Source: Moniliella sp. 'wahieum'
Taxonomy: Eukaryota; Basidiomycota; Moniliellomycetes; Moniliellales; Moniliellaceae
DNA length: 64,000 bases
NCBI GenBank assembly: GCA_003971905.1
Contig: RSEE01000078.1
Location: 62,001 to 126,000 of the forward strand
Direction of reading: 5' to 3'
The position numbers and the translations under genes were made by a program. Below, piece after piece: positions 34,638-44,763 of the stretch; the first letter of the stretch is position 1; every line of letters begins with the position of its first letter. The notes under the pieces are model-generated. The model did not search any database and had not been told where the DNA came from. It saw only the letters and a program-made list of their open reading frames with translations.

Positions 34638-35543
34638 GGCGAGGGGGAGAGAGCGAGAAAGCGGGAAAGAAGGAGGTGAAACGGGTGCGTCCGGCAATGG
34701 GGGTGGGAGGAGGTGGTGGTGGTGGTGGTGGTGAAGGCAACGCGCACAGGAGTGATGGGACGCAGAAGAGATGCAGCAGCAGCAGCCACTTGTGGCCATG
34801 CGATGCCGCGCTGGCCTTGTGCGCCGCCGCCCCCCTGTGGGGCGCGAGAGGAGGAAAAATGTGAAGAGGCGAAGAGGATTGGTCGGACACAGGGCAGTGT
34901 CCTTCCCCGCCCTCTCCCCGCCTGCCAGCTTCCGGTAGCATCATTTTGCACAATTGGTGGCTTTGGCTGGTCGGCATCATGCATCACGCATCACGCATCA
35001 TACACAGCACTGGAGGGACACTATGTATATGCGCGGGGGACACGCCATTACGTCATCCTCACATGACACTGGTTGCCTCGGCCCCACGCGCAATTGGACA
35101 GCCTATCGCCCAAAAGGGAAGTGCTCGGGTAGTGCCGCCGGAGGCCCGCCGGCCAGCCAACGTGCCAACAGAGCACGCGTGGTGACGCGTGACGCGTGAC
35201 GCGACGCGGCGGCGGTGACTCACGGGAGTCACTAGTCACTAATCACTCGCACTAGTCACCCCCATCGCCAGCAAAAGCATGCGGCAGGCAGCCATCCAAG
35301 TAGCCATCGCAGTCATCGTAGTCATCGTGTTGTCGCTTGTATGGCGCTCAGGCTGGGCACTGGGCTGCAGACGTATTATAGACGGTAGGCGTAGGCGTAA
35401 GGATACTAGATCCACAAGCAAGTGGGGCGTGGGGAGATGCGCACACCATGTGGAACCGGCAGCTCTCATCTCCCCAAAAATGTATTTCAGCCGTCGTCTG
35501 CGGCTCGGATTCCCATCGTCCACCCCCCCCCCCCATTGACGAT
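34638..35543. other. Intergenic rich in heptad repeats
   Basis: Holds (GGT)7 at 34712-34733; GCATCAT-GCATCAC-GCATCAC-GCATCAT at 34974-35001; GTGACGC x3 at 35182-35202; AGTCACT x2 then AATCACT at 35227-35247; and a C run at 35525-35534 just before the GNAT start. No gene recognised. Confidence 0.5.
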
Positions 35544-36310
35544 ATGCTGTCTGCTACTGCCCCAACAGTGCCGTCGTCCAAACCGGTGTACATCCTCACT
35601 CCGCGGCTGATACTCCGCACCCCCCGTCCCAGCGATGGCATGGGCTACGCTCGACTTTTCTCCGACACGCGCGCCATCGAACACGACCCCATGGTTCGCC
35701 GAACCTCTGACGCGCTCGAGGTGCAGGCCCAGCGCATGTCCCTCACGTGTCTCGACCACGCACGCAAGACCGAGGCTGGGATCGCGGCACAGCTTGTGGT
35801 CTGCTTCGCGCTTCGGGCGAGATGATTGGCTGTGCAGGCATCAACGAGTTCAAAAGGGTCACAAGCGAGAAGCTACATCGGTTGAAGAACACAGGATGCA
35901 TACCGCCCTGGGGATGATAATCATACCGGTGTTGAGCCGAGCTCGGGCGCGGTCTTTGCCGATATGGGCGTCATGGTCTTTTCCTCCCTTTTCCACCAAG
36001 GCTATGGAACGGAGATCTGGAGCGCCCTCCTGCGGTGGTTGCAGGGGGAGCCATCGGACTTGTCGTCCCCGGCGCCTCTCCAAGTAGAGGAAGCAGAAGC
36101 ACTGGATGCCAGTGCGTCGGCCGCCTCTCTGGTCCAGGCCAACGTGGATTAGGTCCCAATGCCAAGGTGGTTTTGGCCGGAGCGTCGACCTCGCCGTCCA
36201 ACGACCGCTTTCGCGCATTGGCCAGTAAGTTTCACATGCCTTACCACCTCGATGGCGATGGCGATCCGGGCTACGCCGTTGATTTGCAAACGTACCAAAT
36301 ACCGTTTTGA
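35544..36310 (+). CDS. GNAT-family N-acetyltransferase
   Basis: Acetyl-CoA-dependent N-acetyltransferase of the RimJ/RimL-like type; substrate unknown. The start at 35544 gives MLSATAPTVPSSKPVYILTP, then TPRLILRTPRPSDGMGYARL (the typical first strand TxRLxLR) and LFSDTRAIEHDPMVRR. After frame changes come GEMIGCAGINEF (central strand), VMVFSSLFHQGYGTEIWSAL (the Gln/Arg-x-x-Gly-x-G/A acetyl-CoA loop is represented by HQGYGTE), and, near the C-terminus, FRALASKFHMPYHLDGDGDP ending DLQTYQIPF. About 255 codons. Four or so frame changes. It stands between intergenic regions with no obvious functional partner. Confidence 0.75.
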
Positions 36311-37631
36311 CGGAGCTTTATCGAATGAACCACATTCCTTCTCAGCATATCGTTGGATCAGGATACAGTCAATGTGCTTCACGAGGATAATCACCGGGCC
36401 GAGGACCCGGATTCGGTCCTGATGTCATTCGGTGGAGTAGCGCTCGTTGTAGCTACTCCGCAAATCAGTATAGATAGGATGTTTGCATCCAGGGACCGGA
36501 TGCTCTTGCTCTGTGATCGTATGGAGCAGAGGGTTTTGTCTAGTATGGAGATGATGCTAAACTGTGTGACTTATTCATCAAGCAACAAAGCGAATCCATG
36601 TTCTTCTCCAACCCTCTCCTTGCTGCTTTTGTCAAAAATATTGGGGGTGTGCATCCGTTTGATGGGGGTGAAAAGTGGGCCGGCGTATATATGTAGCATG
36701 TTGTCCTTCCGTGGTTATGCCCACACCAAGTCTCTGGAAACTCCTCCATCCCGGACACCCACATGTACAACGATCGTACGAACCTCCGAGTAACGGGGCC
36801 CAAAGCACTCGGAGAATCTTGAATGGAGATGGAGCACACCCTGAGAGGAGATGCTATGCCTGTCGGAACAAGCGGAACGCAACAAGGACACAAAAAGTAC
36901 CATCAGGGATACACTCACGAGTCATTCTTCCTCTTGGTTACCCGCGGTTTGGAATATGGCGGGCTCCAGAGGGTCATTACCTGCTGGCGACTCCACTGTG
37001 GTTCAGCGTTTCTTCGTCGCAGCCTTACTATCATGCCTGTAAATAATGATAGAGCAGAATCGAGATTGGCCGTGAAGCAATCCATGGGACCCACCGTTAA
37101 TTTCATGCTAGGGTTCAGTTTGCTTACTTCATCGTCCTTGCGTCAAGCTTCCTCTTTGTGAGGACGCATTTTTTCTTCGGTTTGTCCACCACCGCTTCCA
37201 CTTCCTGTGCACATGCATGCACTTCCGCCCACCTAATTCACCATTCCTCACGCCAAGCTCGGTATCTATCTGCCCCCTCATCCTAGCCAGTTCTACCACC
37301 ACTGCCCCACCATCATAATACCCCGCCATTTTAATTGAGCGGTCGGGTCTCTCCTACCCCTTCCTCTCTCATTCCATGGCAAAACCAAATTCTCTCTGGC
37401 TCATCCACACTATGTGGGCAAGCGTTCCATCTTCTTCCTTGGGATGGAACGTGGGTTTCAGATTGGGACATGTGTGCCCGAATTACCATTGATCCCCTCG
37501 CATGCATCTCTTGTGGCTCTATATATGTGCTTGGCTAGGACGATGTTCATAGTGGGTGTGAGAGCGCCAAAGCGACGCTTGGAAATTGGCATCGCGTCTC
37601 TTTCCCTGCTATCCCCGCATGCCTTCGTGGT
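36311..37631. other. AT-richer intergenic region
   Basis: About 1.3 kb with no recognisable gene. TATATATG at about 36685. Open frames are short (under 150 codons) on both strands and show no family resemblance. Composition resembles the island at 17.1-20.0 kb. Confidence 0.4.
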
Positions 37632-38552
37632 TCACCTTGGCTCCTCCTCTTGCTCCTCTTGCTCTTGTCTCTCGTACCACAATTGACGGCGATAGTCGTT
37701 CTGCTTTCGGAGCCAATGGCGGTAATCATGGAGCGAATGGATTGTGTGTCCCTGGCAAGTCCCACATACGGTCAATAGTCAGCTTTCCATACGCAAACGA
37801 GGCGACAGAGATGAGAGCGAGACACACATTGGGGTCAGGAATGGGGTTCTAGTTGCAAACAAAACGTTAGCAACAGGTTCGCATGGCAACCTCTGCCCTT
37901 GATGGAAGCCAGGCGCAAGGCGGGGGCCAACGTACTTTTGGGTCGTCCAGCGATGGATCCACCTGGTTGGCCAGGATATGTGCAGCAAGGGTCTTGTCTT
38001 TGTGCGCCACAGTGAAGCGCTTGGAACGGATGACGAGCTTCCACAGCGTCGCTTCCAACGTAGAGGCCATAAGGAGGCCGACCCCTGTGCCCAGCAGCGT
38101 CCCCCCGGCAGCCAGCACAACCGGATCAATTCCGGCAAAATCAATGGGAAGCCGATTGGCTGCAGCCTGCAACGCGCCTGCAATCCCCGTGGTAAAAGCG
38201 AGGGCCAAGTGATGACCCGGCGCGCTGTTGTCCTCGTATCGCGCAAACGAAAATACTCGTTCCATGGAACAGGTGCCCAACCGGGGGCAGGCTTTTCCTC
38301 GCTGACAGAAGCTTTGGTTTTGACCTTGGTCTTTGTCTTGGCCTTGGCTTTGGTCTGCGTCTTGGTGTGGCTACTTTGACCTTTGATGGACTTTGCCTTA
38401 CTAGAGGCAGCAGCGTCGGGGTGCTGCCGGACGCGCTTGATGCCAGCGACACTGGTGTGGGTGAATGTCCTGTTCACGCATAGCAGCGGAAAGGGCGCAG
38501 GCCTTCGAAGAACGCCGCATGGGGTACTGCGCATGGCCATGCCGAGGCGCAT
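37632..38552 (-). CDS. PAM17: PAM17, TIM23 presequence translocase motor subunit
   Basis: Pam17 is an inner-membrane subunit of the mitochondrial import motor. The start at 38552 (GATCGCCATG) gives MRLGMAMRSTPCGVLRRP, a mitochondrial presequence, then a Lys/Thr-rich linker and the family core: PVPWNEYFRLRDTRTTARRV, two membrane segments (LALAFTTGIAGALQAAA and PVVLAAGGTLLGTGVGLLMA), STLEATLWKLVIRSKRFTVA, LAAHILANQVDPSLDDPK. Two short introns (37849-37935, GTACGT, 87 bp; 37752-37827, GTGTGT, 76 bp) then lead to NPIPDPNGHTIHSLHDYRHW and LRKQNDYRRQLWYERQ, the conserved Pam17 tail, ending EEEPR with TGA 37632-37634. About 252 codons (yeast 197). One frame break near 38210, one base short. Family assignment is firm because both ends match. 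Confidence 0.9.
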
Positions 38553-39063
38553 GGCGATCGGCATGGGCGTGGAAGAGCCGGATGCGGTGGGAGGAGCGGG
38601 CTGGCAAGGCCGTCTCGCGCCCCGGCTGCCCCACGTTGGCTTCTGGCAAGCTTCGGAAACGGCGCGAGGCGCAGCGGAACTAGCCTCAGGCCTCACCACA
38701 CGAAACAATGCCTCCCTCTCCAATGGGCTGGTCAGGTGCTATTTGAAATCGCAAGCGGCCGCCGGGGCGAGCGCGTAGTTTGATGTTTGATAGAATTTGG
38801 CTGTGCCGCGCTACCCAACCCACCACCCGACTACCACCACCTCGCTGCTCGCCTCGAGCGTCTGCGCCCATCTGTTGCTCAGTCTTGCCTGACCAGCCGC
38901 CCGTGGTCAGACTTTATCGCCTCGGCTCGTACGCAACTCGGTTTCGAATATCCCCCCTCCCCTCCCCCTCCACACACGCGTCTGCGTCCGCGTTCCCCAC
39001 GCCCCCCGCCCCGCCTGGGTTTGATCCGCCCTTCCTTGTCTATTGCGATTGTCTGCGAGACAG
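38553..39063. promoter_or_regulatory. Divergent promoter between PAM17 and CKS1
   Basis: 511 bp between outward-facing starts. It contains a short pyrimidine-rich stretch (CCCCTCCCCTCC, about 38955) upstream of CKS1. No CACGTG seen here. Confidence 0.45.
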
Positions 39064-39459
39064 ATGTCCGCACGCCGCGAGTACTCGTACGACGAGCTGG
39101 TTGCTCGCATCCACTACTCTGAAAAGTACGCCGACGATGAGTGGGAGTACCGACATGTGATTTGCCCAAGCAGCTGCTCAAGTTGGTGCCCGAGACGTTC
39201 TTGGACCCCAACGAGCCAGGTGTGCTGCGCAAGCTCACTGACGAGGAGTGGCGCTCCATTGGCATTCAGCAATCGCCCGGATGGGAGCACTACGAGGTGC
39301 ACGGTACGTTGTGTGCTCGTGGCATGCGCCTGCGTCTGCGTCTGCGTCGGCGGCCCCGCTAACCCCGCCTTCCTTGCACCCGCTTTGCCAGCCCCGGAAC
39401 CCCACATTCTTCTCTTCCGTCGCGAGAAAGACTATGCGGAAAAATACTTGCAGAACTAG
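39064..39459 (+). CDS. CKS1: Cyclin-dependent kinase regulatory subunit CKS1
   Basis: Small adaptor that binds Cdk1 and phosphorylated substrates. The start at 39064 gives MSARREYSYDELVARIHYSE, then KYADDEWEYRHV, LPKQLLKLVPETFLDPNEP, LTDEEWRSIGIQQSPGWEHY, EVH, and after an intron at 39304-39392 (GTACGT, 89 bp) APEPHILLFRREKDYAEKYL ending QN, TAG 39457-39459. The HxSEKYxDD start, the W-x-H-Y and the HxPEPHILLFRR anion-binding motif are all present. About 100 residues, typical size. A single frame break at about 39163: GTG ATT TGC CCA should be GTG ATT TTG CCC, one T short in a T run. Divergent from PAM17. Confidence 0.95.
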   Translation: MSARREYSYDELVARIHYSEKYADDEWEYRHVICPSSCSSWCPRRSWTPTSQVCCASSLTRSGAPLAFSNRPDGSTTRCTVRCVLVACACVCVCVGGPANPAFLAPALPAPEPHILLFRREKDYAEKYLQN

Positions 39460-40628
39460 TCCCTTGGAGGGCAACGCCGTCTGTCCCCGATCTCCCCTTG
39501 CTTGTTCTCATCATATGTGCTTCTATTGGCCCCCTCCATCTCCGTCTGCTGTTTCGCTTCACGTATTCCTGCGCTTGCTTCCATCCCCTGTAGACGCGGC
39601 CTAGCCATGCCGCGGTGGTAGAAGTGCAGGCAGTACGCCAAGGCCGTCGGCCTGGTGTGGGGGTTAGGCGTCCGGAACAGATGCCGAGCTCGCGGTAGCG
39701 CGTTAGCTTGCCTTGCACGTGGACCCGGTGGAATGTCACGTGTCACGTGTTGTCAGCGCTCAGCACACAGCGTACAGAAGATCAGAGATGTAAGGTCAAG
39801 CGCCGGGAGCGCGGCACTGAACCACTGAATGTTGAACGTTGAACTGAGCCCAGTGGCTACTAGGCAGGACTGAGTTACTGAGTACTACTGAGTTAGCAGT
39901 AAGCGTTAGGCCTTAGGGAGGCTTGGCTCTCGTGGCTCGTGGGGAGCGAACGCAGATGTGGGACCCACAGGCGGCAAACGAGTGGGAGGCGAGGAAAAAT
40001 ATCTACCGCGGTTGTACTCAGTTGAGTACTCACGCCCCTTGTTGCTTGGAGTTCTCCCGGGGCCTTCCGGGGGTGGGAAGGGCGGGATGGTTAATGGTCG
40101 CTGTTGGGCGTAGCACCTGCATGTCACATTGGCTGTCGGGCGGAGTGGGACCTGTATGGGAAGGGGTAGAGATAATGGCGTGCAGGACAGTGCTGGGTGG
40201 CGGCGAGAGTTGGCCCGCGGGGAGGCGCTTCGCGGCGAGGCAACGAAGAGCTGAGCTCAGCGGCTCAGCAGCCGCCAGGAGGACGGGTGAGGCGATGGGT
40301 GATGGAGCATGGGGTATTGAAAGTGGCACGCCTGGCGAAGCACTCTAACGCGGGCCCGCACCAGCGCAGTGTGTGGGCCAGCGCAGCGCCCGCGAAAGCA
40401 GCCGCGGCAAGCGGCAGATAGCACCCACACACTGCTCTCGTGCGGGGCGCGTTGGGCCTGAGGAGGCCTGAGCGCCGGAGCTCGCGTATTTTTTTTTTGA
40501 CTTGGCCGTTTGCCCTCCGTCGGGCAAACTCCTGCTTCTGCGTCAGCCAAGACAACGATATAAACCCCCCCGCCCAAGCGATCTGGCCGCCGAGCTGCCA
40601 TCCCACATCCCCCGCTCTCTCGCCCCCC
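39460..40628. promoter_or_regulatory. Intergenic upstream of the GMC oxidoreductase gene
   Basis: No gene recognised. Contains GTCACGT-GTCACGT at 39735-39748 (two overlapping CACGTG), TGTTGAA-CGTTGAA at 39830-39843, several TGAGTACT words (39.87-40.04 kb), a GGCTCAG/CTGAGC cluster near 40255, and a T9 run at about 40490. TATAAA lies at about 40559-40564, 65 bp upstream of the GMC start. Confidence 0.5.
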
Positions 40629-42549
40629 ATGTCGTCCACCAACGCTGCTGCTGCTGCTGCCCGGCTGGCGACCATCAGCGGCCACCTCGCCTCCGCGCCC
40701 AAGACTGGCGACCGCCTCGAGTTTGACTATGGTGCGTGTCCTCTAGCCTCCCATTCCCCTCCGCGATCAGTGCGTTGTAGCTGACCCTGCTCTCTTGCCA
40801 GTCATTGTCGGGGGAGGCACTGCTGGTGCTGTGTTGGCCAACCGGTTGACCGAGAACAAGAATGTCAGCGTCGCCGTCATCGAGGGTGGCCCCTCGGACG
40901 TGGGCCTGGACGTGGCCCTCAACCTGGGTCGCTGGCTGGAGATGCTCGAGGGCCCCTACGACTACAACTACACCACCACCGAGCAGCCCCGTGGCAACAG
41001 CAACATCCACCACAGTCGGGCCCGTGTCCTCGGAGGCTGCTCGAGCCACAACACCTCATCTCCTTCCGTCCGCTCAAGGAGGACCTGGACTGGTGGGCTC
41101 AGCAACACAACTGCCCCGTGGGCCGCGAGCAAGATCCAGCCGTACGGCGATAAGCTCAAGCTCAACACGGTGCCTGTCCAAGGGCAGCACCGCAACGAGA
41201 TTACGCGGGATTGGGTCGCTGCCACCAGCACCGCATGCAATGCGCCCATCATGCCCGACTTTAACGCCGCCATTGTTCACAACGATGGATTTGCGCCTGC
41301 CAACGGCAATGGTGTTGGCTTCCTTTCGATCAGTTACGATCCCTACAACCACGACCGCAGCAGCGCCTCAACCGCCTACCTCCACCCCATCATGCCCCAT
41401 GCCGGTCGGAGTGCTCGTCGCAACCTGCACCTCTTCCTCGAGACCTGGGCCGAGAAGCTGGTCTTTGACCCGTCCGACGCCAAGCGCGTCAGTGGCGTCC
41501 AATGCGTGAGCGGGGTGGAGCAGAGTCGGTTCAGCATTCATGCCAAGCACGACGTGATTGTGTGTGCGGGCGCGATTGACTCGCCACGTCTGCTGTTGCT
41601 CAGTGGCATTGGCCCTGCGGCCGAGCTCAGCAAGGTGGGTGTTCCCGTCAAGCATGACTTGCCCGGTGTGGGCAAGCACTTATCCGACCACCCCGAGACC
41701 ATCTGCATGTGGTCGGTGGCTGAAAAGGATGCGCCCAAGCCAGACGAGACGGTGATGACCTCCGATGCCGCCTTTTTCCTCCGCGTGCCGTCCGAATTCG
41801 AGCCGAGCCAAGAGCTGCACAAGAAGCAACCTAACTGATGGCGCACTGCTACCAAGTCGTCTTTGGCATGAACCTGGAACCGATGGGGTACAAGTTGCCC
41901 ACCTATGCCTTTTGCATGACGCCCAACATTCCCCGTCCCAGGCGCGCGGCGAGCTGACGCTGGCCAGCAGCAACCCGCAAGACAAGCCCCTAATTGACTT
42001 TAACTACTTTGAGGACGAGCGCAAGTACGACGAGCGCATCCTCGTTGAGGGCATTAAGGCTTGTCGCAAAATTGCTCAAACCGAGCCGCTGAAGCACCAC
42101 TTGATTGAGGAGATTGCGCCGGGACCCAAGGTGCAGACCGACGAGGAACTGAGCGCGTTTGCTCGTGCCGCCCACCACACTGTCTACCACCCGGCGGGCA
42201 CGTGCCGTATGGGCACCCCTGGCGCCGTGCGGCGGGATGGGATTGTGACGGCGGAGCAGGGCAAGCCGACGAGACGGTGGTGGTGGACGAGAAGGACTTG
42301 CGCGTGGTAACTCAAGGGCTTGCGCGTGTGCGATGCCTCGGTTCTTCCCGTCTTGCCTACGGTCAACCCATGCTCACCATTCTTATGGTCGCCGAGCGTA
42401 CCGCCGACCTGATCAAAGCCGAGCAGTGGAGCACGCACAACGTGCCCCTGCCTAGGCCAACAACCCACACCGTAAACCCTCTTGCGCTTCAGCCCACATG
42501 CCCTCCCCCCAGGCCTCACACCCCTCTCTCTCCACTATCCTTGGCTTAG
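40629..42549 (+). CDS. GMC-family FAD oxidoreductase
   Basis: Glucose-methanol-choline flavoprotein; substrate not determinable. The start at 40629 gives MSSTNAAAAAARLATISGHL, and an intron at 40732-40801 (GTGCGT, 70 bp) joins LEFDY to the FAD dinucleotide fold VIVGGGTAGAVLANRLTENK, NVSVAVIEGG. Then SNIHHSRARVLGGCSSHNT (GMC signature 1 region), TRDWVAATSTACNAPIMPDF, VIVCAGAIDSPRLLLLSGIG (signature 2), LPGVGKHLSDHPE, and DKPLIDFNYFEDERKYDERI. The catalytic C-terminal pair follows: HHTVYHPAGTCRMGTPGAV (His) and, after frame changes, LPTVNPMLTILMVAERTADL (Asn). The stop at 42547-42549 gives a tail about 45 residues longer than usual, so the real end may be earlier. The SRARVLGGCSSHN form is shared with actinobacterial and some fungal GMC enzymes. 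No secretion signal, so probably intracellular. Confidence 0.9.
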
Positions 42550-44763
42550 GCTCGCCCGGTCACTTCTTCTGATTCTTACCTTACCCTTGTCATCACGCAT
42601 GTGCCTGCGTGACTCGCTTCATACCAACGTTGTATCAAATGATCGATGCCTTCCGGCCGCAGAAGATACTGTAGTGGTTGAAGGATAAGTTCATCTCTCT
42701 CGTGCATCCATAACCATCTACAGAGCCTGAAGCTGGGTCAAAGAAGAAGCGCCCGATGCACTGCATGTCTCGGGCGACGTGCCATTAAAGGCCAATAGAC
42801 TGTGGACCGCTGGCGGTGAACATGTAGTGGATACGAATGAGCATCTTCCTCGCTTCGTCATAACCACAAAAGGAGGAGTATATAGGATCGCTGCCGCCGG
42901 CTAGTACTAGTACTAGTATGTATATACTTTCTCTGGGCCATATTGCGTCCGCAAGATTTACCCCCTAGAGATGAAATCGATGAAAGATGTCAATGTTGAC
43001 GTTGATGCAGGTGGGGCTTCCAAAAGAAGCGTCTAGAAGCCAAAGTCTTCCCACAACCCCACTACGGCCGGCCGCATCGGCTGAAAGAGGATACAGTGTA
43101 ATGTATTGACTTCATTGGATCTTGGCGGCTGCGGCAGGGTTTAAGCGTTGAGCAGTTGAGCGCGATGAGCACATCTTCTGGACGCGGCTCTCCTACTATG
43201 GCCGAGCTTTAAAGACAACGAGAAGTTTTGTGGCGTTGTGCCATATGCACGGCCGACTCTGTCAGGCCTCAGGGGGTAACGCGGTAACGTCACATGCGAC
43301 CGCGGCGGGTGTGGGGTTTTTGGTGGCTGCTGACCCTCAGTCCTCTTAGTGCCTCATAAGCAACTGTTCAACGTTCAAGTTCAAGGTTACCACAGCTGTC
43401 CACGGAGAACAAGTATGTTAGGCTCACTGGCACTGAGCGTGCTATAAGCGCTAAGAAGAACCACACACGCGAAACACACCACGCTTTTTCCTGGTGGGGT
43501 GGGTGTAGCTCAGTGGTCTGACTGAGCTGTGACATGTGACATGAGAGGGTGAGAGATGTAGCCCGCCGGGAATGGAACTGGAGGACCGGGCGAAAGGGAC
43601 TGGGAGGGCAGCAGAAAGTTATATTTGATCCTTCTCCCTTCATGTGGATAGTCGATGAGATAATGCATGATCGATCATGGATATGGTGAAGAAGGACCAT
43701 CTCCTCCAGCAGGGGCCCTCTCCGGCCCAGCAGTGGCTCAGCTCAGGCGCTCAACCCTGAGCGGCTCAGGATTGCCGGTGTGTGGTTGAACACACGGGTA
43801 CCCCTGAGGCGGTGGCAGACTGGGGACAGATGGGAATCTGCGAACAGAGGCTTCAGAATGAAGCTTGAAGTGACTAGGACACTGTGACATGTGCATGTGA
43901 CCAGATGTCGATGACTAGATGATCGGTGTCAGTGACTGACTAGTTGTGCGCCGGTGAGATCTAAGATCTAAGACCCGAGACTGATATGTGAGACGGGGCA
44001 AGTGGCGAGCGAGCATCAGCGCAGCAGCCACAAAGCTGCCGGCCAAGCTCTGCTTGCGTTGTGAGGATGCTGGATACTGAGTACTGACGCGTGATGAACT
44101 GGCCCCTCTCCGCGGCAGGTGAGATCTGAGAGGGGCGACAGAAGGCCACAGCAGGCCACGAGAGGCGGAGAAAAGCCACACACAGGCTCGGCGGTGCCGC
44201 CCGCGAGTGGGCCATCTGGTGGGCTGGGGTGTCCTACCGGAGGACATCGTGTGGGCGACGCCGAGCTGGGTTCCAGTACCCGTGGTGCCTGTTACTAGTG
44301 AGCGCTGAGCGCAGGCGCCTGGCGCGTGCGCGTGAGCGCCCCATACGGGCTTAGTAGGCGTTAGGCCTTGGGCCCTCGCCTGCCCTCGCGCCTCCTTCGG
44401 TCCAGGCTCAGCCTGAGCGCTCAACCTGAGCGCTCAGTGGGGCTGAGCGCGCACACACACGCCACACTAACGTTTAACAGACACTGCCAGACACGCGCAA
44501 ACGCCCCTGGCCTGGCACGCCACTTGCGCACCACACAGTCGATCGACAATCATTAATCACTGCTGAATCATACATTCATTGCATCAATCCTGGGCAGCAC
44601 ATCCTATTGTGGCTATTAATTGTGCGCCTGTGGGTGCGGGTACGTGCCACTTCGACTCCTGTTGATCTCTCCCCCCCCCACGTCCGCCTCCCTGTACTTG
44701 TACGAACACTTCTGCGTGGCGTTGGCCATCTTTTCTGCCCCGTCCATCACTTCCTTCCTGCCC
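42550..44763. other. Long intergenic region dense in short repeats
   Basis: About 2.2 kb, no gene recognised. CTAGTA repeats (period 6) at 42900-42918; TGTTCAA-CGTTCAA-GTTCAAG at 43365-43385; TGTGACA x2 at 43529-43542; AGATCTA x2 at 43957-43970; CTGAGCGCTCA words at 44413-44440; TATATAGG at 42877. A tRNA A-box-like GTAGCTCAGTGG at 43506 has no matching B box. Confidence 0.5.

Noticed and set aside
43498-43580. tRNA-like GTAGCTCAGTGG sequence
   Set aside because: Resembles an A box, but no GGTTCRANNCC B box follows at tRNA spacing and no acceptor stem can be paired.
17054-44763. Possible transposon or virus-like remnants in the AT-richer gene-poor regions
   Set aside because: No polymerase, integrase, transposase or terminal-repeat pattern could be made out by eye.
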